Assembly (NCBI GenBank): GCA_050256015.1
Contig: JBFWIL010000127.1
Location: 1 to 7,518 of the forward strand
Length of the DNA stretch: 7,518 nucleotides
DNA from: JBFWIL01 sp050256015
GTDB taxonomy: Bacteria; Bacteroidota; Bacteroidia; Bacteroidales; Prolixibacteraceae
Direction: 5' to 3'
The position numbers and the translations under genes are program-made. The notes beneath the pieces were generated by a model, which did not search any database, was not told the origin of the DNA, and saw only the letters and a program-made list of their open reading frames with translations. Numbering within the stretch: the first letter of the stretch is position 1; every line of letters starts with the position of its first letter. This document shows positions 1-5,307 of this stretch, one piece after another.

Positions 1-195
1 CCGTACCTGAATGTAGGTCTGCCGGGAACTGAGCTCGGATATCCTGTGAAAACGGGTACGGTCAATATATTTGTAGGGGAAATAATACAAAAGATCCCCG
101 AACGAGGCAATGCCAAGCTCCTTTTTCAGCAGTTCGGAGCGTCTGGGACCCACTCCCGGAAGAAATTTTATGTCTTGATCCAAAAAATCGGGCAT
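1..195 (-). CDS. recG: RecG ATP-dependent DNA helicase, N-terminal fragment (cut by window edge)
   Basis: Reading the minus strand from the ATG at 195 gives 65 uninterrupted codons that run off the left edge, so only the amino terminus is present. It starts MPDFLDQDIKFLPGVGP and continues with an RRSELLKKELGI helix and then DLLYYFPYKYIDR. The pattern 'FLPGVGP..(A/S)ELL.KELGI..F.DLL.YFPY.Y.DR' is typical of the extreme N-terminus of RecG, ahead of the wedge domain; the helicase motifs lie outside the window. RecG is known to remodel stalled replication forks and Holliday junctions in the cytoplasm. The next in-frame codon upstream of interest is a TAA (235-237), with no ATG between, so the start is well fixed. 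There is no Shine-Dalgarno, and a promoter-like element lies only 4 nt upstream (see the entry at 200-207). The family call is from sequence pattern only, but the match is distinctive. Confidence 0.9.
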   Translation of the reverse strand, partial: MPDFLDQDIKFLPGVGPRRSELLKKELGIASFGDLLYYFPYKYIDRTRFHRISELSSRQTYIQVR

Positions 196-199
196 ACTG

Positions 200-207
200 C
201 AAAGATA
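200..207 (-). promoter_or_regulatory. Bacteroidetes -7 element of recG, possibly giving a leaderless mRNA
   Basis: On the minus strand the sequence TATCTTTG matches the Bacteroidetes -7 consensus TAnnTTTG at every defined position. Only four bases (CAGT) separate it from the recG ATG. If transcription begins about 5-7 nt after this element, as is usual for these promoters, the mRNA would start at or next to the A of the ATG and carry no leader. No TTG or TTTG was seen at the expected -33 spacing, so the support is the -7 box alone. Confidence 0.5.
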
Positions 208-270
208 AAGATTTCCGGAATTAGCCGGAGATGTTTATTTTTACTGAAAATTTTATCCGGTAGCATATGA

Positions 271-326
271 GCCGGAGTATCCTGGCATGAAGGTTTAATG
301 TGTTGGGATGTCCGGATACTCCCGGC
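271..326. repeat. Inverted repeat (12 bp arms, one bulge) in the divergent recG / adenosyltransferase region
   Basis: The left arm GCCGGAGTATCC (271-282) is the reverse complement of GGATACTCCCGGC (314-326) apart from one extra C in the right arm; the loop is 31 nt. A second smaller hairpin follows (CGGAT 344-348 with ATCCG 356-360, loop 7 nt), ending 17 nt before the adenosyltransferase ATG. The whole 182-bp gap (196-377) otherwise contains no recognisable gene. The repeat could be an RNA structure in the 5' leader of the adenosyltransferase mRNA or a protein-binding site. It is not followed by a T-run on either strand, so it does not look like an intrinsic terminator. I looked for cobalamin-riboswitch signatures because the downstream gene handles cobalamin and did not find them. 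Its function is unknown. Confidence 0.55.
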
Positions 327-377
327 AGCTGGACAGGTCGGGACGGATGTTGTCAATCCGGATCCAATCAGGAACAA

Positions 378-944
378 ATGATGAAAAAAGCACCTCGGAT
401 TTATACCCGGACGGGAGATGACGGCACCACCGGACTGGTGGGCGGAACCCGGGTGAAAAAGTATGATATCCGGCTGGAAGCCTACGGGACGGTGGATGAA
501 CTGAACAGCTGCATCGGACTGGTTCTCAGCACGCCGCTTGACCCGCATGCACGCGAAACCCTGACCACCGTGCAGTCTACCTTGTTTGCAATTGGTTCAC
601 GGCTGGCAACGGAAGAACAGGCCTTGTCCTTAACTGCACATGTTCCCTGTTCGGACGGGGAAGTGAGCCGGCTGGAAGAGGAAATGGACCTTTACTTTGA
701 AGAACTGCCCCGTTTGAACTATTTTATCCTGCCTGCCGGTTGTCAGGGCGGCGCTTATGCCCATCTGGCACGAACCGTATGCCGGAGGGCCGAGCGGCGC
801 ATGGTGGAACTGGCCGAGCAAACAGCTGTAGACCCTGTATTGATCCGCTATGTTAACCGGCTTTCAGACTATCTGTTTGTTCTGGCACGGAAAATAAACA
901 GGGACCGGCAATACGAAGAGGTTACCTGGACTCCTGAAAAGTAA
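378..944 (+). CDS. Cob(I)alamin / cob(I)yrinic acid a,c-diamide adenosyltransferase, PduO (MMAB) type
   Basis: This 188-residue protein matches the PduO-type ATP:cob(I)alamin adenosyltransferases, cytoplasmic trimers that transfer the adenosyl group of ATP to the reduced cobalt of corrinoids to make adenosylcobalamin. Diagnostic segments are the ATP-binding N-terminal stretch TRTGDDGTTGLVGGTRVKK (10-28), EAYGTVDELNS (34-44), FILPAG (116-121), the arginine-rich helix ARTVCRRAERR (131-141) and YVNRLSDYLFVLAR (158-171). Length and motif order are normal for a stand-alone enzyme with no heme-binding C-terminal domain. The reading frame is open back to an ATG at 300, but those 26 extra residues do not resemble the family and run through the inverted repeat, so the ATG at 378 (or the adjacent one at 381, with AGGA 7 nt upstream) is preferred. 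No other cobalamin gene is nearby, so it probably serves salvage or general coenzyme supply; that is inference. It appears to be transcribed alone, ending at the hairpin at 1013-1036. Confidence 0.93.
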   Translation: MMKKAPRIYTRTGDDGTTGLVGGTRVKKYDIRLEAYGTVDELNSCIGLVLSTPLDPHARETLTTVQSTLFAIGSRLATEEQALSLTAHVPCSDGEVSRLEEEMDLYFEELPRLNYFILPAGCQGGAYAHLARTVCRRAERRMVELAEQTAVDPVLIRYVNRLSDYLFVLARKINRDRQYEEVTWTPEK

Positions 945-1012
945 AAATTGCCGGATCCGCTGTATTGAACTTAAGTTTATACTATGTCGTTCTTCCCGAA
1001 AGGACGGGAGAC

Positions 1013-1036
1013 TTCCGGCAGACCGGAATATTTTTG
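1013..1036 (+). terminator. Intrinsic terminator of the adenosyltransferase gene
   Basis: A perfect 6-bp stem, TTCCGG (1013-1018) with CCGGAA (1023-1028), closes a 4-nt loop and is followed at once by TATTTTTG. A second, weaker hairpin lies just upstream (TTCCCG 993-998 with CGGGAG 1005-1010, one G-U pair). It lies 69 nt after the adenosyltransferase stop codon. The stem is short but GC-rich with a U-rich 3' tail, so it should work as a modest terminator on the plus strand. Confidence 0.55.
1029..1036 (+). promoter_or_regulatory. Candidate -7 promoter element for the DUF2795 gene
   Basis: TATTTTTG at 1029-1036 fits the Bacteroidetes -7 consensus TAnnTTTG at all fixed positions. Transcription would start near 1041-1043 and leave a leader of about 60 nt that is AT-rich. 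The same bases form the U-tract of the terminator just upstream, so termination and initiation signals would share sequence. No TTG was seen at the usual -33 spacing; an alternative, weaker match (TATATTCG at 1059-1066) lies closer to the gene. Confidence 0.35.
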
Positions 1037-1104
1037 TATGGTTTGATGTTATTTTTTATATATTCGCACAAAGAATAATACAGTAAAATTAAATACCTTC
1101 AAAT

Positions 1105-1326
1105 ATGTACTGGACTTTAGAACTGGCATCCAAACTGGAGGATGCACCCTGGCCCGCAACAAAGGATGAGTTAATTGACTTTGCAATACGTTCGGGAGCT
1201 CCGCTGGAGGTTATTGAAAATTTACAGGAGATAGAGGATGAGGGGGAGATCTATGAGAGTATCGAGGATATCTGGCCGGATTATCCGAGCAAAGATGATT
1301 TTTTCTTTAATGAAGATGAATACTGA
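1105..1326 (+). CDS. Small acidic DUF2795 family protein
   Basis: A 73-residue protein with the DUF2795 pattern seen throughout the Bacteroidota: an opening MYWTLELASKLEDAPWPATK, then DELIDFAIRSGAPLEVIENL, an acidic IEDEGEIYESIEDIWPDYP segment and a terminal FNEDEY. The function of the family is not known. It has no signal peptide or membrane segment, so it should be cytoplasmic. It is strikingly acidic: by hand count about 22 Asp/Glu against 4 Lys/Arg. The fold suggested by the 'PA(T/K).ELI.(F/Y)A...GAP.EV...L' stretch is a small helical unit, which is inference. The start at 1105 is the first ATG of the frame and matches the family N-terminus. The gene stands alone between its own candidate promoter and a strong terminator 21 nt after the stop codon, so it is probably a single-gene transcript. 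Confidence 0.9.
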   Translation: MYWTLELASKLEDAPWPATKDELIDFAIRSGAPLEVIENLQEIEDEGEIYESIEDIWPDYPSKDDFFFNEDEY

Positions 1327-1347
1327 TTCTTTAATAGGGGACCGACT

Positions 1348-1376
1348 GGCAGGATGAATCATCCTGCCTTTTTTTT
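1348..1376 (+). terminator. Strong intrinsic terminator after the DUF2795 gene
   Basis: A perfect 9-bp stem, GGCAGGATG (1348-1356) with CATCCTGCC (1360-1368), has a 3-nt loop and is followed directly by eight Ts (1369-1376). This is a textbook Rho-independent terminator for plus-strand transcription. On the minus strand the same stem is followed by AGTCGG rather than a T-run, so it should not efficiently stop the convergent OstA operon. The rest of the gap up to 1424 shows no clear feature. Confidence 0.92.
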
Positions 1377-1424
1377 CGGGCAACCACCTTTGCATTCAGG
1401 AATTATGGTATGAAAAGTAATCTC

Positions 1425-2957
1425 TCAAAAAATATCGCGGTGGTTTTTGGGGCGTTCTTCTTCTCTCCAGCTGAATCCCGGAAGTGTTTTGTCTTCTTCA
1501 AAAACATCGGGAAGAGGAGAGAGGGTGCCGTCGGGAGATGTAATAAAGATAATGCGTTTGACCTTCCGGTCTTTCAGAAAGATACGTATATTACTGCCCT
1601 GGGCCCGGTTCAGACCTAGTATTCCCTTATCGTCACGGGCGTAATACAGCGATTCTCCGTTGCCGTCGACATCCACCAGGTATAGGTCCCGGTTACGGAT
1701 AAGACCGGTCATGTCGCGTCCCTTGATCTGGTTATACTTACCGGAATCTTCCTGTGCAATGATGAAAGCGTTCTGCTTCATTTCCACCCGTTGTTTTTCC
1801 TCATTTTCCGTGATCATCTCCACATAGTCGGCTGTCATCTGGTTGACATCCGACCAGATAACAGGATCGCGGAACATCTGCAGGGTGGAATCTTTGGACC
1901 AGTATACCAGGGAATCGCATATTCCCTGCATGTCCGACCGGAAAAACTTAACACGGAAATAGGCCAGCACAAGCTTTTCCCCGGCTATGCTGTCGGGTAT
2001 GGTCCGGAGGGTGTCAGCATGCAAAAACAGGGTATCCTGTTCGGTATAATACCAGAACTGGGCCGAATCGGTTACCTGCGATGTTCCTTCTAACTTGTTG
2101 TATATAATTTTGTTCCCCTTGATGATAATCCGGTTTGTCAGGTCATGGATATCGGCATCCCCCAGGGCAATACCGTTACCGGTATTCTTATCGTAATAAA
2201 TGGTGTCTGCCCGGACTTCCTGTTCTTCGGTGGTGATTACCGGACGTCCGAACAGATCGGCTTTTCCGGAACGGGTATTGTAAAAGCCATTTACTGCATA
2301 GAGGTTGTTTTGCTCATCGTAGATGTTGGTCGGTCCCACGATGGAAGCCACCCCGGTCTGCAATTCATAGATAAGCGTATCCGATTCCAGGGTGTAGTCG
2401 GTCGTAACCGTTTTTACATCAGATTTGAAATAAGCCAGGTCTTGCTTTACATAATATTCACCAATCAGGCTGGTCAGCGTACTGGTGCTGTCGACTATGG
2501 TCCCGTAATGATCGTAGTACCCGATTTCACGGTTCATGTCATAATTCAGGGAATCGGTAGTAAGCGTGGTCGACTTGTTTATCAGCCGGACATTTCGTCT
2601 GGCCCTGGCCCATCTGGAATCGCCGTTGTAATTCACAAAGTCGGCGTACAGGTGCAGGGTGTCGTCCTTCAGAATATGCACATTGCCAAAACCGTCGACC
2701 ATATTGACCTTGGTGTAGGAATAAGCACTGTCACACCACATCTGGATGTTGTTGTGACGGATGTGCACATTTCCTACCAGCCGCTGGGCATCGGCCACGA
2801 TAGCTTCATTGTGCAGGAGCAGGTCGGCATGCTCAATTTCAACACGTTTCCTGTTTTGGGCAGCCAGCATTCCGGGTAATGCCGACAGGATCAGCACACC
2901 GAACCGGAACAGCCGGCAAGCTTGCATAAAACCGCCTTGCTTCATAGATTTCCTCAT
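1425..2957 (-). CDS. OstA-like (LptA/LptD N-terminal-like) periplasmic LPS-transport protein
   Basis: A 510-residue protein of the Bacteroidetes OstA-like family (OstA_2-type domain), thought to form part of the periplasmic bridge that carries lipopolysaccharide to the outer membrane. An N-terminal signal peptide is visible: Arg/Lys-containing start, hydrophobic FGVLILSALPGMLA (19-32), cleavage probably after AAQ (34). The mature part repeats a beta-strand pattern about every 29 residues: GNVHI at 62 and 91, RNVRL at 121, GTIVD at 152, SDVKT at 179, GPTNI at 208, RPVIT at 238 and GDADI at 266, each followed by a '(A/C)D.(L/I).Y' strand. This suits a long LptA-like beta-jellyroll; it is far longer than E. 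coli LptA and lacks the large LptD barrel. The C-terminal tail (480-510, ending RPKNHRDIF) looks like that of related proteins. Its ATG abuts the SurA stop codon (0 nt gap), but an AGGA lies 5 nt before the fifth codon, so translation may instead begin at 2945. It is the last gene of the operon. Confidence 0.88.
   Translation of the reverse strand: MRKSMKQGGFMQACRLFRFGVLILSALPGMLAAQNRKRVEIEHADLLLHNEAIVADAQRLVGNVHIRHNNIQMWCDSAYSYTKVNMVDGFGNVHILKDDTLHLYADFVNYNGDSRWARARRNVRLINKSTTLTTDSLNYDMNREIGYYDHYGTIVDSTSTLTSLIGEYYVKQDLAYFKSDVKTVTTDYTLESDTLIYELQTGVASIVGPTNIYDEQNNLYAVNGFYNTRSGKADLFGRPVITTEEQEVRADTIYYDKNTGNGIALGDADIHDLTNRIIIKGNKIIYNKLEGTSQVTDSAQFWYYTEQDTLFLHADTLRTIPDSIAGEKLVLAYFRVKFFRSDMQGICDSLVYWSKDSTLQMFRDPVIWSDVNQMTADYVEMITENEEKQRVEMKQNAFIIAQEDSGKYNQIKGRDMTGLIRNRDLYLVDVDGNGESLYYARDDKGILGLNRAQGSNIRIFLKDRKVKRIIFITSPDGTLSPLPDVFEEDKTLPGFSWREEERPKNHRDIF
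2951..2954 (-). promoter_or_regulatory. Possible ribosome binding site favouring the internal OstA start at 2945
   Basis: On the minus strand the OstA frame begins ATG AGG AAA TCT ATG. The AGGA inside codons 2-3 sits 5 nt from the second ATG (2945-2943), a good Shine-Dalgarno spacing, while the first ATG (2957-2955) has only the end of surA upstream. Both starts leave an intact signal peptide. Because Bacteroidetes depend little on Shine-Dalgarno sequences and the first ATG directly follows the surA TAA, coupling by reinitiation at 2957 remains possible. Confidence 0.35.
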
Positions 2958-4310
2958 TTACTTAATCCATCCCTGAAACCGGAAGTTACAGTTCAGGTAA
3001 GTATCATCAATATGAATATAAGTCTTGGCCTGACGTTCTGCAATCCATTCATTCAGCGTTTCCTCCTCTTTCCGGTTCAGGTAGTTGTTGTACAGGAACT
3101 GATAATCCTGCTGAAGATTGGCCCTGTGTTCAGGAGTGCGGTCAATAAGCTTGATGATCATGTATACCTCGCGCTGTTTTTCATCAATGGTCAGAAAAGG
3201 ATCCGAAATCTCATTTTCCTTCAGCTCGGCCAGTTCCTTACTGACATCAGGTTCCAGCTCCTCTTTTTTCCATTTCGAGGACATGGTATACGGATTGATG
3301 GCTATTCCGCCTCCGTTCTTGGAATTTTTGTCGGCCGAGTAGTAAAGGGCAGCTGTTTCAAAAGAGATCTTTTCTTTCCGGATCAGCGTCGCAAGACTGT
3401 CCAGACTGTTTCCCGCCTTTTCCCTGGCTTCTGCTGCCGGCTTGGGTTTGATGATGATGTGGCGGGTATTGATTTTTTCGCCCCGGCGACCTATCTGTTG
3501 AATGATATGATAGCCAAAATCACTTTTAACCACATTCGACACCTTATTCTCCCTCAGGTTAAAGGCCGCAGTAGCATATGCCGGGTCAAGTTCGGCCCTG
3601 CCCAGATACCCCAGTTCCCCTCCATTCGGAGCCGAAGCATCCTCGGAATACAAAACGGCCAGCGTGGCAAAGCTTTCTCCGTCTTCTTCCACCCGACGCT
3701 TAAATTCGCGCAGGCGGGCTTTTATCTCATTTTCCTGATCCAGTGTGATTGGGGGATACACGGAAATCTGTGCGTATTCCACCTGTTCCGGGATAACCGG
3801 GATCTCCTCCTTGTTCATATTCCGGAACTGATAGCGCACTTCCGCAGGAGTAACGCTCACCTTCTCAATGATTTTGCTGCGCATCTGTCCGGTCATAAGC
3901 TGATTGCGTATTACCTCTTCCAGGTCGGCCTTGATGGCCGTGATAGGCTTGCGGAAATACCGTTCTACTGCTTCTTCCGACCCCAGATTCCGGGTAAAAT
4001 ACTGCATGCGCTGATCCATGTTCTGATTAATTTGACTGGGAGTTACCACAATGTTCGTATCAAGTTCTGCCTCGGCGACAAGCAGCTTCTCCACCAGAAA
4101 ATCCTCGAGGATTTCACATTTCATGTCTCCGTCAGAAGTCACTCCCTGCGCCAGGTTCTGCATGTACATGGTTTCGATGTCTGATTTCATGATGATGTTA
4201 CTGCCAACGACAGCAATAATCTGGTCAATAATCTTATCCTGGGCCGTCAGCCGGCTACCTCCTGCCAGTATGCAGAACACCATAAAACCAGTCAAAACTT
4301 TTCTGAACAT
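2958..4310 (-). CDS. surA: SurA-like periplasmic chaperone / peptidyl-prolyl isomerase with two parvulin domains
   Basis: A 450-residue protein with SurA layout. Residues 1-24 form a signal peptide (hydrophobic VLTGFMVFCILAGG, cleavage probably after LTAQ). Residues 25-165 are the SurA N-terminal chaperone region, opening with the typical DKIIDQIIAVVGSNIIMKSD. The first parvulin domain covers about 177-276, including LYSEDASAPNGGELGYLGR (220-238) and FGYHIIQ (265-271). The second, about 281-392, starts NTRHIIIKPKP (281-291) and includes YYSADKNSKNGG (323-334). The C-terminal helix (395-430) would pack on the N-terminal domain as in SurA. Such proteins escort unfolded outer-membrane proteins through the periplasm. 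Notably, domain 1 lacks the N-terminal histidine (VEYAQISVYP replaces the usual RHILI) and domain 2 lacks the C-terminal GYHII (VYMIIKLIDR instead), so isomerase activity may be weak and chaperoning the main job; that is inference. It starts 6 nt after the lipoprotein gene and ends directly against the OstA start. Confidence 0.92.
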   Translation of the reverse strand: MFRKVLTGFMVFCILAGGSRLTAQDKIIDQIIAVVGSNIIMKSDIETMYMQNLAQGVTSDGDMKCEILEDFLVEKLLVAEAELDTNIVVTPSQINQNMDQRMQYFTRNLGSEEAVERYFRKPITAIKADLEEVIRNQLMTGQMRSKIIEKVSVTPAEVRYQFRNMNKEEIPVIPEQVEYAQISVYPPITLDQENEIKARLREFKRRVEEDGESFATLAVLYSEDASAPNGGELGYLGRAELDPAYATAAFNLRENKVSNVVKSDFGYHIIQQIGRRGEKINTRHIIIKPKPAAEAREKAGNSLDSLATLIRKEKISFETAALYYSADKNSKNGGGIAINPYTMSSKWKKEELEPDVSKELAELKENEISDPFLTIDEKQREVYMIIKLIDRTPEHRANLQQDYQFLYNNYLNRKEEETLNEWIAERQAKTYIHIDDTYLNCNFRFQGWIK

Positions 4311-4316
4311 AATCAG

Positions 4317-5168
4317 CTATTTTTGTATATTAAAAATTTTGAATTTTCCAGAGGCCAGTCCTTCCCGGTAGATATCCTCCTCTATTTCTTTGAGAAACTG
4401 TATTTTACGTTTGTTAAGCAAGATGTCCCGGATTATGGATTCCACGTATTCCGGAGGAGCTGCCTGGCCTCTGATCCGGAAATCCCGAATGCAAATAAAG
4501 TAATAAAAATCGGTATCACTACTTTCGATCAGTCTGTTTCTTCGCAGAAAATGTTCGTCGCCGTTAATCTTTTCAGGAAGCTGGTTAAGCACTTCATCCA
4601 GTTTTACCCATTGATCATTGAACCGATCGTATGCTTTGGCATATTGTACCCCGTACTCATCGAGCAGCGAAAGCTTTTGCTGATCTTCTTCCGTTCCCAG
4701 GTTTTTAATGGTTTCAGGATTGGCTACCTCCAGGGGAACCTTCATGTAAACGGCTTTTACCAGATGCCCTTTCAGCAGGTATTCCTGTTTATGCTTATCG
4801 TAATAGGCCCGGATCTGTTCCCGGCTTACCAGAGTGTCCATTTTCCGGAGCATGAGTTCATTCTTATACCGGAAAGTCAGTAATGACTTCCGGTAGGCTT
4901 CCATCTCTGCTTCCACATTTTTCATTTCTGCGGGAAGGTTTTTCTCTGCATTCAGGATGACCAGTTCCGAACGAACCCACTTCCGGACGAAGTCGTCCAT
5001 CCACAGGGCACTGTCCTGTTCGGAGAGCTTTTCCGGGAAAACCTGAAGCACATCTTTCAGATACAAAAAGCGCTCGCCGACCTGGGCAAGAGGAATTTTT
5101 TCGTTTTCCCTTGGCTTGCAGGAAAACAACAGGATCGGAACCAGCATGCCAAAGCAAATTCGCCTCAT
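4317..5168 (-). CDS. SurA/PpiC-related lipoprotein with a degenerate parvulin region
   Basis: A 283-residue protein, first gene of the operon. The N-terminus MRRICFGMLVPILLFSC is a lipoprotein signal: two arginines, a hydrophobic core and an LFSC lipobox with the modified cysteine at 17, so it should be anchored to a membrane facing the periplasm. Residues 27-38 (LAQVGERFLYLK) resemble the start of a SurA N-terminal domain, followed by charged helices through about 125. The segment from about 133 (GHLVKAVYMKVP) to 232 (YYFICIRDFRIRG) occupies the place of a parvulin domain but shows none of its usual His, Ser-Asp or GYHII motifs, so I see no evidence for catalysis. The C-terminal helix (239-276, EYVESIIRDILLNKRK onward) matches the C-terminal helix of SurA-like proteins. 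Similar proteins beside SurA in Bacteroidales are usually labelled peptidyl-prolyl isomerase or hypothetical. Its position 6 nt upstream of surA suggests a partner in outer-membrane protein folding. The ATG at 5168 is set by the lipoprotein signal. Confidence 0.8.
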   Translation of the reverse strand: MRRICFGMLVPILLFSCKPRENEKIPLAQVGERFLYLKDVLQVFPEKLSEQDSALWMDDFVRKWVRSELVILNAEKNLPAEMKNVEAEMEAYRKSLLTFRYKNELMLRKMDTLVSREQIRAYYDKHKQEYLLKGHLVKAVYMKVPLEVANPETIKNLGTEEDQQKLSLLDEYGVQYAKAYDRFNDQWVKLDEVLNQLPEKINGDEHFLRRNRLIESSDTDFYYFICIRDFRIRGQAAPPEYVESIIRDILLNKRKIQFLKEIEEDIYREGLASGKFKIFNIQK

Positions 5169-5191
5169 GGGGATCTTCGTTGTTTTAGGGC

Positions 5192-5199
5192 CAAAACTA
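5192..5199 (-). promoter_or_regulatory. -7 promoter element of the lipoprotein-surA-ostA operon
   Basis: TAGTTTTG on the minus strand matches TAnnTTTG at all fixed positions and lies 23 nt before the lipoprotein ATG, giving an expected leader of about 17 nt. No TTG is present at the -33 spacing. It is the only good -7 match in this orientation within the 139-bp gap (5169-5307), and placement directly upstream of the first gene of the operon supports it. Confidence 0.55.
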
Positions 5200-5225
5200 C
5201 GAAAAATATACGGATATTGTCTTTA

Positions 5226-5239
5226 TTTGCATTTTGCAT
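5226..5239. repeat. Tandem 7-bp direct repeat TTTGCAT x2 in the surA-operon / recQ divergent region
   Basis: TTTGCAT at 5226-5232 is repeated exactly at 5233-5239. It lies 27 bp behind the -7 box of the minus-strand operon and about 70 bp before the recQ start. An imperfect -7-like TTTATTTG (5222-5229, one mismatch) overlaps it on the plus strand and might serve recQ. Downstream, TTTAAT (5254-5259) and ATTAAA (5264-5269) form a small AT-only inverted repeat. The role is unknown; it could be an operator or chance in AT-rich DNA. Confidence 0.3.
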
Positions 5240-5307
5240 ATTGATCCGAAAAATTTAATTTTCATTAAAAATTGTTAAGTCGGTTGATCCGAGCCGACTG
5301 CAGACAG

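Noticed and set aside
300..377. N-terminal extension of the adenosyltransferase starting at ATG 300
   Set aside because: The 26 extra residues do not resemble the family, whose conserved ATP-binding segment begins about 10 residues after the ATG at 378, and the extension runs through the inverted repeat.
196..377. Cobalamin riboswitch ahead of the adenosyltransferase
   Set aside because: No GCCACTG or B12-box-like sequence was found on the plus strand; only a simple inverted repeat and a small hairpin are visible.
2145..2879. Plus-strand 244-codon open frame
   Set aside because: It is antisense to the OstA repeats; its valine/isoleucine/glycine periodicity mirrors the repeat pattern of the real gene.
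1425..2957. Full LptD (outer-membrane LPS translocon)
   Set aside because: At 510 residues made up throughout of OstA-like strands it lacks room for the large C-terminal barrel; it fits the OstA-like bridge family.
2922..4184. Plus-strand 420-codon open frame
   Set aside because: It lies entirely antisense to surA and the 5' end of ostA, which have clear family motifs; its translation is an unstructured, phenylalanine-rich sequence with no recognisable domain.
4323..4883. Plus-strand 186-codon open frame
   Set aside because: It is antisense to the lipoprotein gene, lacks a promoter or ribosome site, and resembles no known family.
5272..5307. TTG start 12 codons upstream for recQ
   Set aside because: Related RecQ proteins begin with the M-N-x-Y-x-x-I-L pattern that coincides with the GTG at 5308; the upstream residues look like untranslated leader.
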